In this document: positions 40,201 through 55,200 of the stretch, piece after piece
Layout of the letters: each line of letters opens with the position of its first letter
Position numbering within the stretch: position 1 is the first letter of the stretch
NCBI GenBank assembly: GCA_037389465.1
Contig: JAZARR010000197.1
Span: forward strand, 6,000,501 to 6,064,500
Length of the DNA stretch: 64,000 nt
DNA from: Baylisascaris procyonis
Lineage: Eukaryota; Nematoda; Chromadorea; Rhabditida; Ascarididae
Direction of reading: 5' to 3'
Translations under genes and position numbers: made by a program
Notes under the pieces: generated by a model
What the model saw: the letters and a program-made list of their open reading frames with translations, nothing else
The model's database searches: none
What the model was told of the DNA's origin: nothing

Positions 40201-43200
40201 TTCCCACTACTTCATGCAACGAAATACTTCATAGAGTGCAAAAAAAAAAATTATATGTGGGAATGCACCTGCATTTAGCCGAACCAACCGCCCGTCGAAA
40301 TCCTCTGCATTACTTTAACCAAATAAGTTGCAAAATGGCACCTAACCGATTGTGAAACACTCCTTCTATATGCATATATTATAGGCATATTTAACTTCCT
40401 CTAGTTCCTTCGAGAGGTGTTGGATCGACCTGATTTTCAAATTATGGAATCATGCAGTAGTGTGGGTTATATTTATCGCAGTAGCTTCACTGTGTTCACT
40501 TTATGAAGCTACCTCGTATATATATATATATATATATATATATAATGTATAAGCACGAAAGCGACGTTTCCATTATATGGCTTTCATGTATAAATTAGCG
40601 AAAATGGCGAAAAATTAGGCTAAATTAAAGCATGCAATCAGTATCATGATTAGCGCTTTTCACACCATCAAAGATTTGAATGGTAATTAGTTGACCATTT
40701 TGAAAGTGACCACAACTGGTCATCTGCGAAGTTGAGCAAACCACTCATCGACTATTCGACTCATCAGTAATTGGTACTAACGCAACACATTTCTCCCTTA
40801 TCTTCCATCCACTCACCCAACGGTGATGAGTAAGGAGATACATTGCAATAACACATTTTTGCTGAGTTTAACAAATATTGAAAACTCGAAATTTTCCGAA
40901 TGCGACTGAGAAAAATTTTGCGGGTTACAACGAACAATCTCGATAAGCATCAATATCAACATTCCCCGTTGATGGTTAACTCAAAAAAAAAGTGTCTGGC
41001 AGACATGATGTTGACTTACGATTTGGTGCCCATAAAGACAATACGATGAGGTTGTCTCGCCATGTAGTTCTCAACGGGACGTTTGTGATGTTGTGCAGGT
41101 TCGGGTGCAAATTCACAAATCCAGTTGTTTAAGTCACTACAACTTTGTGTGACCCAAACAGCGAACGTCGGTGAAACATCATAACCGATGCATAAATTCC
41201 TTCCTTCTAGTAGTGAGTTTGATGGCCTGAAAGATTTTTAAATAATTGCAAATGTTTGCATTGGTTCACCACAGAATAAAGGCATAGAAATATTTTCGAT
41301 AATTGAATTATTTGAGAAATTTCACTGAATAATTTTTTTTTCAAAATTTTTATGAAAATTCGATCTTATCAAGATTTACAGATCAATGTCATATCCTATT
41401 AAGTCTCCTCTAACAACTAAAATAGTAAGAAGGGGTTGTGATGAAAAACAGGACACATGATGGCGGCTTCTAGATTTCACAATTTCGATTACCTGTAACT
41501 TGTATCATATTTTGACGATCTACTACTATTGATAACATCTTGAATTGGCCTCTAGGTGCAAATATTCTCGACTTCATTTTCGGGAATTCGTTCTTAAACG
41601 ATGCTTCTAGTTGAGAAATGATCGAACACGAGCGCATTGTTGCACAGATCGGATCTCAATTCAAAGAATGCTCATCTCAAAAACATCATCAAAAGTCAAC
41701 ATTGCTTCGAGTTGCATTGCTTTGCACAATTGTTGCCCCTCAAAAGCGTATTAGTTCGTAATGTCAACATTACCTTCTTCTCCATTCTCCAAAGAATTCA
41801 CAGCTGAACAGAATGAAAAATAGAATGTGACATTTTTGGTGAATATTGGGGGAATGTTTCATGATTTTTTATATCGCACTTCCAAAAATCGGGTAAAATT
41901 TCAGAAAAATGCTACGAATGCTATACTTTATAACTTTAAAAATTTAGGCTTAAATTATGCTGATTTTTTATTGCTTGCCTATAAAATTTTGAATATATAT
42001 TAAGTGTGTTATTGAGACGGGAGCGCAAAAAAGGGCCTTAAGTTGAGTTTTCACTTGTTTAACGGCGACTCATTAGACCGAAGATAAGCACATCTCTTTT
42101 ATCTATGCAGTGATCATGTGTCATTTTCAATGCTATATAGAGGATATTTCAGACAAAACTTTCTCCATCCACAAGAAATGGATCCTTCATCAGGCCCATT
42201 TGATTACACGAAAGAGAACGATTAAGTCAAACACTTGTAGCAGCAAACGACAATTCGTCGGTATATGAATAATTAGAGGTTTTTTGAGATATAATGAGCC
42301 AATTAAGCACGTGTTCGATGATAGACGTGCGAGTTTCTTAAAGAGGGTATGCTAAAGTCGAAAAAAGCAACATAGATGTATAAATTGGCATCGGTAATGT
42401 GTGGCTCATGTCAAGTCGCAATTTATTGTGATAGTCATAGTACTGTGAGTTTTGTTGTTCGACCACTTGGCTGCCATTCTCTTGCGCTCGAACAATTCAC
42501 TCAGGAAACTGGAACTAATCCAACTAGTCTATGATGCATAACTTTTGCAAGACGAACCAAGCATTGATCACTGTTCCCAACTCCGAAATTCATTCCATAC
42601 TACAACATTTATTCTACTTACTAAGTGGAATCGATCCAGCATTTGATGACCTCGATCAGAACTCAATTGATCTCGCACTAGTGATACTTTATGGATATAA
42701 AAGCCAAACGAATCCGAAATTTATGATTGAAATTGAAAATTTCAGAATATTCGACCATTTCACAATTTTTGACCGCTAGTGGTTGATGATCGTACAGTCG
42801 AACAATGTGCTTGTTGCCCATAATGGAACAATCATATCTTTTATTCTCAATGCATGCAAGATATGTTTGCTGAAGTTTTTCTCAAGCGTCATCTAAGTAA
42901 TGTTTGCAACGATTGCTTTTTCACATCACGTGAAAATTTCACTAAGCAATCTTGACGTGTTATTACATGGGTAGACTCATTAAGGATGGTGAAGCTGAAT
43001 ATAAGCGTTTTGCATACTTTTTAGAAATGGCTATTAAAAGCGACGATGGAGTTTAATCACCTCTGTTGCGTAATGCGCGCAAGAGCATATGAAAAAAAAA
43101 AATTGACAACGAATTGGTTAGGAATGCTATTGTAGGGCTCAACAGCATCAGACTGCACTTTTATTTCAATTTATAAAAAGGCTACCGGTTGGCCTTACGC

Positions 43201-46200
43201 CGATCGTCTAGTGATCGGGTCTCTTCCGGCCACTCATGGAATCATCAACACTCCTCTCTTAAAATAGCCGTCTTCGTGTTAGTGATGCCAGTAATTTCTA
43301 CTTGATCACTAAAGTCTTTCATTGCAACGCGCTCAAAATGACTTCGATAAACGGAGCCTTGCATTGTCGCATAAAGGTTATAACATAGATTGTCTCCTAC
43401 CCTCGGATGCTGAGGAACCGATTCACCGTTATTGCGCTTAGGAAGGGCACCGGACATACTGCACCGCTCTCATTCATATATTTGGATGCTCATATATGTG
43501 ATAACATAAGCTAGAACCAACAATGCATAAAGATTTCTCAAAAATATCAAAAATGGTTAGTTGTTTCATATGCTTCCCTCAACACAAATATCTGGGATAT
43601 AATTGACAGGCCTTTCCAGCGTATTATCGACCGTTCCTAGAGAAGTGTACTTTCAGATTGCCCTCCATCTATCTGCTGCTCGAGATATATTCCTAGGAGT
43701 TTATGAAGAAAGCACGGGAACATTTCAGGAAAACAACATTCCTAGGTCATTTCTACACCTTTTTCAATAGCGTTAAAAACCACGGCTCGAGATATTTGGT
43801 CTTGAATCGCTTGGAAATATCATGACAGAAGAAGAGAACAGCTTTTCGAATTAAGATTTTAAAGCGCCGTCTTCTGGATGTCCGATTGCGCAGGATGTTT
43901 GCCATACACCTTGCTTGAATGTCGTTCTGAGCTATATCCCTTGTACCCAAAAAGTAATTGAGTATACGAAAAGGTAACCTGAAGTCATTCTCCTATGCCC
44001 TCAGTCGTATAGGTAGAAAATCTCTAACATTCTTTGGCTAATTATATTTATACGATTTTTCAGTTAATAATATGAAATCTCCATGAAATTTTACGTTGCC
44101 ATGGATCAGCCTTTTTTCTGTGTATATTTTCTACTATCATCACCTTGCTCATTCCATTTTGCCGTATTCGCACCATGTACATCTTTTTAGATTTATGCTC
44201 TCTTTCACCTCATCGCTCTTTTATTTAACAGTTTTTTTCTTTTTTCTTTTTTTTCTTTTTTTTTTGGCATTGCGCATGACGATCATCGAACGCGAACCTT
44301 GTTTCATAAAATCTGAACTAACTCAACACTGAGGAACAGTAATGGAGAGTGAGAGGGAGGGGAGGACGAGGATACAAAGAGATTGCAGGCAAGCCGAAAA
44401 AGTGAGCAATGCAAGTATATCAATAAACTAGAGGATGAATTTTCTACAGCTGTCTAAGTATTTGATTTATTTCATCTACACTAATTTCATTCACTCTATT
44501 TACTTTTTATTCAATAAGCATTTACTTTACTTTAATTAGAATTTCTAGGAATTTCATTTACTGAGAAATTTCTACATGCATTTTCAACATAATAAATCGC
44601 AACGTTCAATCTAAATAAATCAACTTGACTTACACAAAATCAACCGGCTGTCCATTTTGTGTGATCGGTAATCCATCCGATGGTTGAGTGATAATACCAA
44701 TCCAGTAATTCGTTATCGCATTTGTTTGCCCTTTCATTGCAGCAATAAGTTGATTATTGACAGCTTCATCGATAGTTGTCACAAGATTTCCACCCTTGAA
44801 GATGAATAACATAGGCATGAGTTTTGCTATTTCTTACATTATATACCAAACATTGCTTTTCGGTAACGACCTTTTCTATATTTAAATTTTTTCTTCCGTT
44901 TTGGCTTTATATAAAAGCTCAGTTCTTTTTCGCACCGAACAATTTTATGAAACATATCGGTGTGAAAAGATCTTTGTGTGTCTACCCATCATACGTTGGT
45001 CGACTTTTTTAAATTTCTACCTTAATAGATTATTGAATAACAATTAATACCAAAGTTCTTCCCAATTTGCTTTTTCTTTAAGCACTTAAATTATGAGTAA
45101 AAATTATAGATGTGCTATGAAGGAAATATCATTCCATATACTATCTTCACTTTCTAAAGTGCGTAAAAATATTTGAGTGCACAAATAAAATTGAACACTA
45201 TTAATTGAGAATTCTGGCGAATTTATAGATGGAAATAGCTGAATGATCGCTAATATAACAATAAAAAGAAAATTATTTGACTAATTTATGTCATATTTAC
45301 CCATCGATAAGAGTAATTTCGAAATGTAGGCAGAACGTGCGTTATCGTAGCACTAAAATTACATTTTCTAACCATGAAACAAATAAACAAGTGAAAATGG
45401 TGCTTACGATGGTGAAAGGAGGGAAAAAGGTGGGAACGAAGGTTATATTCGAATATAGTGTTAGATGGATACATTCTTAAAATAGTAAAGCTGATTTTGA
45501 TGGATGCAGTAGGTATTATATGCTTATATAGATTGCACATTTTTATAAAAAAAATCATAAATGTTTCGCCACTTATTTTCAATTATATTATTTCATTTCT
45601 TTGCAATAGCGAAGAGACGTTTACATAATGTGTTAAGTCAGATTAAAGAAAAAAATTGCCTCACTTGTTCATTACATGCCGTATTTGCATCGAACCATGA
45701 AAGTCGTTTACTAATTTCACTCTCATAGTTGACTTGATAACAACGACCTTTATGATAGATTGAAGCATTACGACATCTCGTTAGTGATTCTGAAAACGCT
45801 TTAGAGAGTTCATAGAAATAAACGGATAAGAAGGATCACTTACAAAAAAATTAAAATTAAATTATTTCAGTATCTATCGAGTCTCATAAGTGAAGTGTAA
45901 AGCACAAGTTTATTTTTTACTGCTTACTGTCATGAATCGTGGCTCTGTTTTCTTGAAACAATGTATTTGTACTTTATGTCAATTTTATACTCTTCATCTC
46001 GAAAAAAATTATACACAATAACCATTACGACAACATATCCATCTATATACGTTTACATTTCTGCTTTCTGTTTCATCTAACGAATTATTGAAGTCATGAA
46101 ATTTGATGACCATAATCTGCTACGTTTCCTCACATCAACCTCAAGCTTGAGTCACCAAATTCGAAACAAACTACTCAGTCAACAATAAAAAATTAAATGA

Positions 46201-49200
46201 GTCCAGAAGTTGGTTTACAACTACGCAAAAGTGAGACTGTAATTTACGGTCGGCTGAATTGAAAAGCGAATTCGTTTACAAAGATTTGACAAGCGAAATT
46301 GGGAAAAAACGCTGATGATATTTGATGTCTAGCATAACTCTCCATATATTTATGTTCTTATTTCTGCATAAACTCCTATTGCTTAGTGCTAAAATGAGAA
46401 TTCGATTTGATTTAATTGGAATAACAAACGTATCAAATTCGTGAGCTGAGAATATTTAACAAACCGATCGAACAGCGCATTCGATAGAGCAATGAAGTTG
46501 GCACCGTTGCAGGACAAGGACTATCCGGAAACATTGACGAGAGTGAATCGATTTTACAGAATGTTAAACCTTGACATCTAAAAATGGACAAAATTTGTTC
46601 AAAAAAATTAATCTTGAAAAGTGGAAGAATAATAACGTTATAATTGTAATATAGGATTCAAAAAATGTGAAAATGTTTCTTTTTCACCGGCAAGTTGAAT
46701 AAATGTTACGGTTATTAGCGGGAAACAACTTTAAATTTGGTTGAATCATGCTGAATTTTGAAACAGCTATTGCATATTAAATGCTCAATATTTGTGGAAA
46801 AAAACATTTCCACCAAAACTAAAAAATATATTAGGTATCAGTCAAAAAGATGAAGGAGCCAAAGACGTCCCATCTACGAAACGCTTCATCCCTACAAATT
46901 AGGATACTGTCATTTGCAAAATTCACGCCGCAATCAGGTCTTACTGAGCTTCGGTTCTATTTCTTTAGAAAATTTGGCTTTAGATTTGAAGCCTAGCTAT
47001 GCCGTTTCTGCTGACGTATTTTTTCATCAATGTGACTTTTCGTCTCAGTTTTCAGCGTGAAGCACTAAAAAAACAGTGCATTTTTATAACTGCAATCTCT
47101 TCCCATGGTTAAATTTTTATTCGTTACATGCTAAATTTATATCTTTAAAGCTTCAGCATCTTTAGGCTCATTGAACATCAACCGATATCTTGTTAAATGC
47201 ATCGTTTTAGAATATACTTGAAAAGAACGAATAGAATTTGTTCGCGAATACTAATCCAGAAATAGAAGGATATGCGATGGATTTCTGCTTTAAAAAGTTA
47301 AGACAGAGAGTTGCAATCGGAAGTTCAGGATTTTCCAGATTTTTTTTACATTCTACCAGAAAATTTTGGGCAGAAATAAATTTGCTAATATTGCGGAATA
47401 TTTTTCTAGCGGAATTTTTTTTTCACACAAGTACATTACTCTTGTCATTTTTTAATATCCAAAATCATACCTATTTTTTAGAGTTTGCAAACTGGCTAAT
47501 GCAATGCACGACTCTTGTTGCACATTATTAATCGTTGTTGCACTTCCACACATTTGTCTCGCTTCCGTCTGCAAAATGATTGTTCTTCATGGATTTCTGA
47601 TGTACTATTAGACGGGTATTAGGGGAGGCATTTAAAAATCAGAATGGAGACTAGAGATTATCGCAATTTCGGTTTCAGGAAATGAAGTGCCAACGCAGAT
47701 TTGGATTTCCGGCATTACGCACTAAACTAAACTCTGAACAAAAGCGTTACTGCACTGTTTGGCATTACAAGTATTCTAATGGTAACGATAGGAAATAAAG
47801 ATGCCATTTGGCATCATTTTTTTAGAAAACAAAAATTAAATCACAAAGCAATGAATGCATTTCACTGACAATAGAAGGAAATAGACAATATAAAACATCG
47901 GATCAGACCTTGAATACACTATTTTAAGAGCTAAAATATATAAAGGCAAAAGATTTTTTGTTATTCATTCATTTAAATTTTCCGCCCTTGAGTTAACTAA
48001 TAGTAAGTTAGCTGAGGTTATTAAGTAAGGTTACTAAGCGAACAGCCAAAATCGAATGTATTTGAACTTATAAAATTACTCTTTTATTGCAAATTGCAAA
48101 GTGATCGAAATTTGCGAACCATAAGATGAATGTAACAAGCGAAAAAGTAGTTGCATTTTCTGCGAATATTAGGGGTGCTGAATGATAATAAAGTAGAATT
48201 CATTGATCTCCGTTTGCAAACTGGCCGCATTTTTTAAAATTTTTTTCAGTTATAAAAAAACCAATATTCGAAAAATCACATCTACTTTTTAGGGTTTGCA
48301 AAACTGCATTCAACAAAAAAGTTTCTAAACTTACGCTAATATAGCCATAGGCTGCAAAATCGACCTGAATAGTCGCACCAGAAGAGCATGCGAATTCAAA
48401 GGACTGATTGTTGCATGCTACACTTTGTGACTCTGATCTCGCACCTGAATAAATCAAAACTTTTCGTAATGCACGTATTGATGATGATCTCTTAGTGATA
48501 TTGGGGTAATGTCAATGATTGAAAACAATGGCTGCTGTTAATAGGTCGGTCATTATTTCTATTTTTGCAAAGATTAAAACAGTTATATTAACAAATTACC
48601 GCTCTAATAATCTCTCACGATTTGGCTAACAATATTGTCATATTTTGATGAACAGAGAAGTTATTAACGAATATTAAACTTGGGCGCTTAAGTTGGATTG
48701 AATTGCTCAAGGCTTGAAACCTAAACACTGGTTGAGTTGTTTATAAGAAGAAATCAGCGAGTGCTAGTCACCAAAAATGATAAATATGAGCGCACAATAT
48801 ATTTGCCGTCGAAAGAAAAAAAAACTTAATGAGAGAACTTCAATAATCTTGTTTGCCAACTTGAATATCGCGTGGAAGAAGACGGTTGCCTTCATCCATT
48901 TTTAGTTAACTTAATTTTTAATTTAGTACCGATCCGGAAAACTGTATTTTTAATTTACTGGTTCTCCGAATAAACTAAAGAACGATCATTGCATAAACTC
49001 ACCATTTCGTTCTGGTTGAGTGTCACAAAATTCACCACGATAACCATTCATACAAAGACATTGAACGTTCATTAGTTGCATACCTGAAATATAGCGCACT
49101 ACTTGTCATTTTCTGTGAACAGTGCGCCACAACTTTCCGAGTAATACTACTGAGCATCATTGGAAGATAAAGGTGCGAAAGCAACCTCTCATTAATTATT

Positions 49201-52200
49201 CAAGCATAGCAACCTTAATTTATTTGTTGGTTATGTGTTTTGCGATAATTAGATTTGGGAATTGCATTGAAAAAAAATTGAAGAAAAAAAAACCCCTATG
49301 GGTATATTGTCTTCGTACTTGTATGTGCCTATGCATCCATCCAATCTATGCATTTGTACGTCCGGTGAATTCGATTCAGGTGTAAGTGAAGCTTGGGCTA
49401 CAACATTTGATGTGCACCAACTGCAGCATAAGTTGTCTCCTATATCAACTTGCAAGTTGATCTACACTTTCTATGTGAGGTCAGGCAAATGTGTGGTTCG
49501 TATAATCAAAAATCAATATGCAATTTATTGGTCTGGTTGAAAGCGAGAGCGCAGTTATTGCCAACCCCTCTGGTACAATTTTTTTATATTATTCACACGT
49601 ACAGCCGATTATTCACCTATGAGGCCCCTATCGATCAGCATGAAACCATATCAGAACATATTAATTTAAATTTCTAACTGATAGCAATTAGTTTTCAACG
49701 AATTTTTCACTTGAAAAGTATCACATTTGAAAAAAAAAAGTAGTTTTTCCTCATGCAAATAATTTTCTCTGAAGTGTTTATAAACGAAATCTTTTTATTC
49801 GAAAATTTCTCATTAATCAATAAAATGGAAAATAATATTAGAAAACGATTGCTCCTTTTTTGATTTTTGTTCACAATTGTCACTTTTTGCATTATATAGT
49901 TTGTTGTCACACGTTTTCTGCCAACTCGTGATGCCAATAAACACGCGCTCAAAGGCGTTTTATGTTTCTCAGTACCTCAAAATTCCGTCACTAAATTTCC
50001 GAACATAAGGTAGAATTTAGGAATAATGTCAGCAGATAATTTTAAGTAGATAGGTAGATTCTCTCTTATTATCGGTTAGTAGGGCTCAGATCAATTATGC
50101 TCATCCAAATCGAAACTGCTAATATCACTCGTTGCAAACGTTTCGTAAATCAAATAGTTAAAAGCTGTACCACTTTTATTTCGTTTTCATATTAAAATGT
50201 TTTTTGTGACTCTTGAGGCAAGAATGCAAGCTGTTCCCTCGGAGAATGGTCCCCTTCGTTAATGGGTGCCTAAGTGCTTTTACCAGTCACTATTTGAGAT
50301 TAAAATTGAAAATTAGGGCCTTTGAAGTGTCTATGATATTCTTCCCTCATAAATGTGATGAAGCTAATAAGTAGATAAAAATTTCCTGAGGTCTATATTC
50401 ACACATGAAGTTATGACAGTCATGTGATTGTCTATTTATTTACCGGAAGTGAGAGAAAATCTCTTGGAAAGTTATTATACAAACAAAGTAATACAGTGAT
50501 ACCATCATCAAAGGCATTCCGACTGCATAGATAATATCGGTCAAAAAGACATGGCGATGTAGTCCAATCAGAATAAGCAGATTGCCTTCTGAGGAATATA
50601 CAGGAGTCTGCAAATAATAGTGCAACTGAATGTTTAATACGTTTAGAAGCAATTTGAAAAAAAACATCGCAAATTTCCAAAAACTTTTTTCGCGCAAAAT
50701 ATGAAATATGCTAATAGCAATCGATTGATCTTTTAAATCCTTTAAAATCCTTTAAACATCCTTTAAACAGATCGAATCCTTTAAAAATTGTTATATAATG
50801 ATCGAACAATATATAAGCTTTGCATGTGAGATCGAAATAAAATCACATTCATTTATTGCTGAGAATGTGCTAAACAAACGAAGAGGAGGATATTTCTTTG
50901 GGAATATATTGGTGGAAATTCTGGGAGCTATCTAAATTTTTGGGAATTTTTCGTATTTTAAATTCAGTTAATTCATAGAGGTAAATTTTATGAATTGTTC
51001 GAATCCCTCACATAATATGGCGATATATAACATGAACTTTGCGAAAAAAAAAAGAAATTCTGAAATCTTAAATAGACGTATCATTTATTTACCCGTTAAA
51101 TTTGAATAAATCGTCGGTTGTCGTTGTTCCCAAAAATTGTTTTGTATCAAATAATGTTGCGGCATCCAAACGTAAACTGCTTCTGAGAAATTCGCTATCG
51201 AATGTCCAGCAGTCCATACGCCAAGACCATCATCTAGACAGTACTGAACTTTGCGAATTTTTTTAAACTATGAAATGTAATGCTGCTAATAAAAAAGATT
51301 AAATTCAACAAAATGTGTGAGAAGAAGTTATTTTGAACGTTTAAAATGATAGCTCGATCATATGAAATGCTCCCATTTCTTTTGGAACTCGAATTAAAAG
51401 ACGTATTCACACTTAATTATGCGAATTTTTTTATTTAGATAGGAATAAAATTTGAAGTGGATAACTTCGCACCAACCTGGATTAGGGAACAAGCGCATGA
51501 GTTGATATTCAAGGGGTTTATGAAAAAAAATTTGCGATGAAATGTCATTCTCAGCAATCCTGCATCAGTGATTTCTTATCAACGTGAAAGGCCGCTACTT
51601 ATTAGCGATGAATCTCTGGTAAATTCAGGAGATGAAGATGCAAAAGCATCTTATCTACAACTGGGTGAAGAGGTGCAACATCCATATGGGTAAGAAATTC
51701 CATGAAAAGACAGTTCCTTTGCTATATTCACTCGAAGCATGCTGTTTAGAAAAAATTTTGGCCCTTCTATGGTTTCTTTTAGAACGTTTTAAGGCAGACA
51801 GACATTGTTTAAGGATTGTTTTAATCAAGAATAATGAACGATTCTCTAATTAAGAATGAATACTATTTTCGAGGCAAGTATCTAATGAAAGAAAGATCTG
51901 CAAATTTTCCGTTTCTTATAGAGAGGACTTATGCTCCAGATTATCAATTTCTCAAGGGAGTACGAGTCTTCTGCATCTCCCAAGAAAAAAAAAAGACATC
52001 ATTCTGCTTTTGGAACGTTATTTATTCAAAAGAAGTACGATAAATGTTTATCTTGTTGAGAATTTACAGAAATTTCCATTACGAAAGTGGAATACGTCGG
52101 TGTAGTTTTTGCATTTGTGTATCCGTCTGTTCGGTCGGCTCAGCTTAGAGAAGATGGAGCTGCGAAATTTCAAGTTTTAATGCATTCCATATGGCGTGTT

Positions 52201-55200
52201 GCTAAACTAAATTTGCTGTTCATCCATCTATCAGTTTCTGCACTCACATTATACAATTGTGAGCGCAGAAAAAAATTTGCATGTATGTTGCAACAAAAAC
52301 AGATGCTTCATTGAAGGTCTATGCGACACTCGAGTTGAGTGATTCTTAAACAAACTATTCTGCATGTGTTTTACTTTTGTTGGCAACCTGTAAAAGTGCC
52401 TGGCGAGATGAGCTAAGTAAGGTTATTGTACCTTTCCTGAGAGCATCGAACTGAATGACTTACCATCTGTTCGAGTAATATCGATTTCGGTTTGTAAAAA
52501 TCCACTTACAAAACGCCTTTCTGAATCATTCTCGATTACAACCAAACCACCTGAAAATGTTATTTCCTCATCGCATTAAAAATGAAGATAAAAAATTGGC
52601 GAATACTCATTGAAATTCCATTATTTCTCAATAAGCGATATGATCGTAAAATGACTCATCAAATATTTGAATAACGGAGATGTGCAGTATATTTTTTTAA
52701 AAAATCTACTAAATATCACTTTATTCGTAAATTTGAAAATTTTATCAAATTTTCTTCAATTATGAGTCAAAAATGTGGAAAATAATTTTGAATGAAATAT
52801 TAGAAATTTTCTGATTAATTATTAATTTATTCGCCTTTTTCTTCATTGAAATAAATCTATAGATGTTGATGTGAAGTGCAAAATTGCCGAATACACGAGC
52901 GCAAATCATCACCTTAGCAGAGAGTAATTTCTTTTTTTTTCTTCAACTATTCCTATGAAATAAGCGATAAATAAAAATTGTTTATTATAATTTTTAAAGA
53001 ATTAGAAGAACAAAATATTTTTGTGGTATCATATAAAGTTGAAAAAATATAATAAATTTATAAAAAGTTGAAAAAATAATATAAAATAAATGTAATTTAT
53101 AATATATAAAGTTGAAATTTATAATATGAGAAAAATATAAATATCGCCAAAATAACTTTTTAAGTTGTTGCGCTTATCAAAAAATTAAAAAAAATGGTTT
53201 TCATGAATTGTGGATTTTAGATCGGCGAAGTAAATCTTCAATGGGAAATTTTTCTTGGCTTAGTTAGATCGCTGTATGCTTTAATGAAAGGCTATACTCT
53301 ATAGAAGCTGAAAAAGACAAATGATAAGATAAGCGCTTGATGAAAGTACTACGATGAAATCAAATTCTTCAGAAAATAGTCGAGAGTAGTGATTATATGG
53401 GAAATTATCAATTCAACGATTTCATTGAGGAGAAATGATAAAATTATTCACTATATGACTAGAAAATCAAAATAAAACGACCCATTTGTATTAAATCACC
53501 AGTATTATGATGAAATGAATACATTATTGCAAGATCATAATATCTGAATATGAAACGATAGTGATGAATATAAGTAAATTTATGGTGAGATGGTATTACT
53601 ATCACCTTAATAAGCATTATTTAATTAATCTATTCGTCGAGGAAATGAACAAAGAAACGAAACTAAAAATACATCGAAATTGAAAATATCACTCTAATCG
53701 AAGAACAGGAATAAAAGCAATTTACAATTTCCGTTTTTCATTATTATTGAATATTAAAGTTAAATGGAGATATTACATATTGGCTAAATGAATTGTTTCA
53801 TAAGTTGGCAACTTTTTCAGCTATTACCATCGTATGCGCATAATTAACTAGCTTTATAAAGTACATCCACCCACTTATAACAGAACATGAGCAAGAAACA
53901 GTGTGTACAGTGTGAAAACATTTAGCTTAGAACTAGTTTTTTTTTTTTTTGCTTTCAAATATTGTATATTTATCAACGTTTTTGCACTTTTTATTCGTGC
54001 AAAGTTATTAGATAAACACTGAAAAAGAAATAGCTAGAGTATTACTTATCGATCGTTGGATCTCTGTAAATGAATAAAAAATAATTTTTAATGATACACC
54101 AATATCTTTAGTACCAATAGGGTGTACAGTTGCACATGAGTAAAATTCTCTTAGTTAGTCTTTAGTGAGTGAATATTCTAATTTCTAATAAGTATGCAAT
54201 TGATGGTTAACAGCCATCGCCAATATCTTAGTGAAGATCAACATTTATCTTCAAATGAGATGATTTCCTACCCGGAAATTGAAAAATATTACGAGAGGGA
54301 ATGAAACAACCCAACAATTCGAGCCCACCGTTATTTCATCCATCTATGTTCGTATTGCGGAGATCACAAAATAACCACCATTGCTAAATATTCTTTTATT
54401 GACAGGAATGGCATAGTTAAAGGCAGACGAGAGGGAAGAAGAGGAAAGGCCTTTCTGAAATATAACGAATGCCATTGAATTTTTCAACTATAGCGAACTT
54501 CAACGGTCCCTTATTATACTCTTTTTTTTTCAAAGGAAATTTTTCAAATATGAGAAAATTAATATCCTGTTCAGCACGTTATTAAATGAAAACGGAGTAA
54601 GAGGAAAATAAAAAACAATGAAATGTCCATCTTTTTTCCATTAGTAACTATTAATATCGACTGGCCATTAGATCATTTGAAATCTAAATTTAAAAAAAAT
54701 CCTTGGTGGGATTACGATAGCAATAATTGTGATTGTTGTTTTTTCTCATCCACTAACCTTCAGCAGAGTGGCAATTTTTCGCCGCTTGTTCCCATGAGAC
54801 TGGCTGCAGAAACAGCTGATAGCATTTTCCATTATAATATGTCTCTGAACGACGACATATTCGATGAGCCGTTGCTTCTGTAATTTAAATTTATATTTTT
54901 TATTATATTTATTCATAATTTGTAGTTTATGATGCATTTATGGTTTGCGTTTAATTTAAATCTCTAAGCGAGTATCATTCCATTGAAAGTTTTTTGTGAT
55001 GATGTTTCATCGCTTTGAAATTATTTTTTTTTATATAAAAAAAGATTCGTATCATTTTTCATACTTTAGAATTAATGTCAAGGGAAAATTCTTTTCCTTT
55101 AGAGTTATATCACAATTAAATGATAATCCATCGATTGTGGTCAGTTATACGCCTAATAATGAATTCAATATATTTTCCATAGAATTTCAATTAGAACCAT

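Larger units (their letters stand above)
33125..41019 (-). other. lat-2 intron 13
   Basis: About 7.9 kb, the longest intron, between the lectin block and HormR. Holds the RT relic, the Lys-rich fragment, (TA)n, and a CAGACA-rich patch near 34830 and 37385. No missing exon is needed here: exons 13 and 14 are in phase. Confidence 0.6.
41227..45664 (-). other. lat-2 introns 11 and 12
   Basis: Intron 11 is about 0.9 kb and empty. Intron 12 (3.4 kb) holds the decayed coding-like block at 42.4-43.0 kb and a GC-richer minus-strand open frame at 43245-43457 (SGALPKRNNGESVPQHPRVG...) of unknown origin. Confidence 0.55.
45790..48334 (-). other. lat-2 introns 8 to 10
   Basis: Introns of about 0.7-0.9 kb inside and after the SUEL domain. 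No further feature seen. Confidence 0.6.
48445..51092 (-). other. lat-2 introns 5 to 7
   Basis: Introns of about 0.5, 1.4 and 0.6 kb around exons 6 and 7. Apart from the ATCCTTTAAA repeat, nothing recognisable. Confidence 0.6.
51234..54757 (-). other. lat-2 introns 3 and 4
   Basis: About 3.4 kb around exon 4. Very AT-rich at 52600-53200 and otherwise without recognisable content. Plus-strand open frames at 51632-52314 have no splice or family support. Confidence 0.6.

Noticed and set aside
46465..46523. Shorter exon starting after GGATAG in the SUEL third exon
   Set aside because: It would fit the phase but lose the C-x-G-x-x-x-C-x-I block; the acceptor at 46578 gives the full SUEL end.
51234..51243. 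Acceptor at 51244 for lat-2 exon 5
   Set aside because: Its pyrimidine tract is better, but it needs phase 0 while exon 4 leaves in phase 1, which would run into TGA; the AG 10 nt downstream fits.
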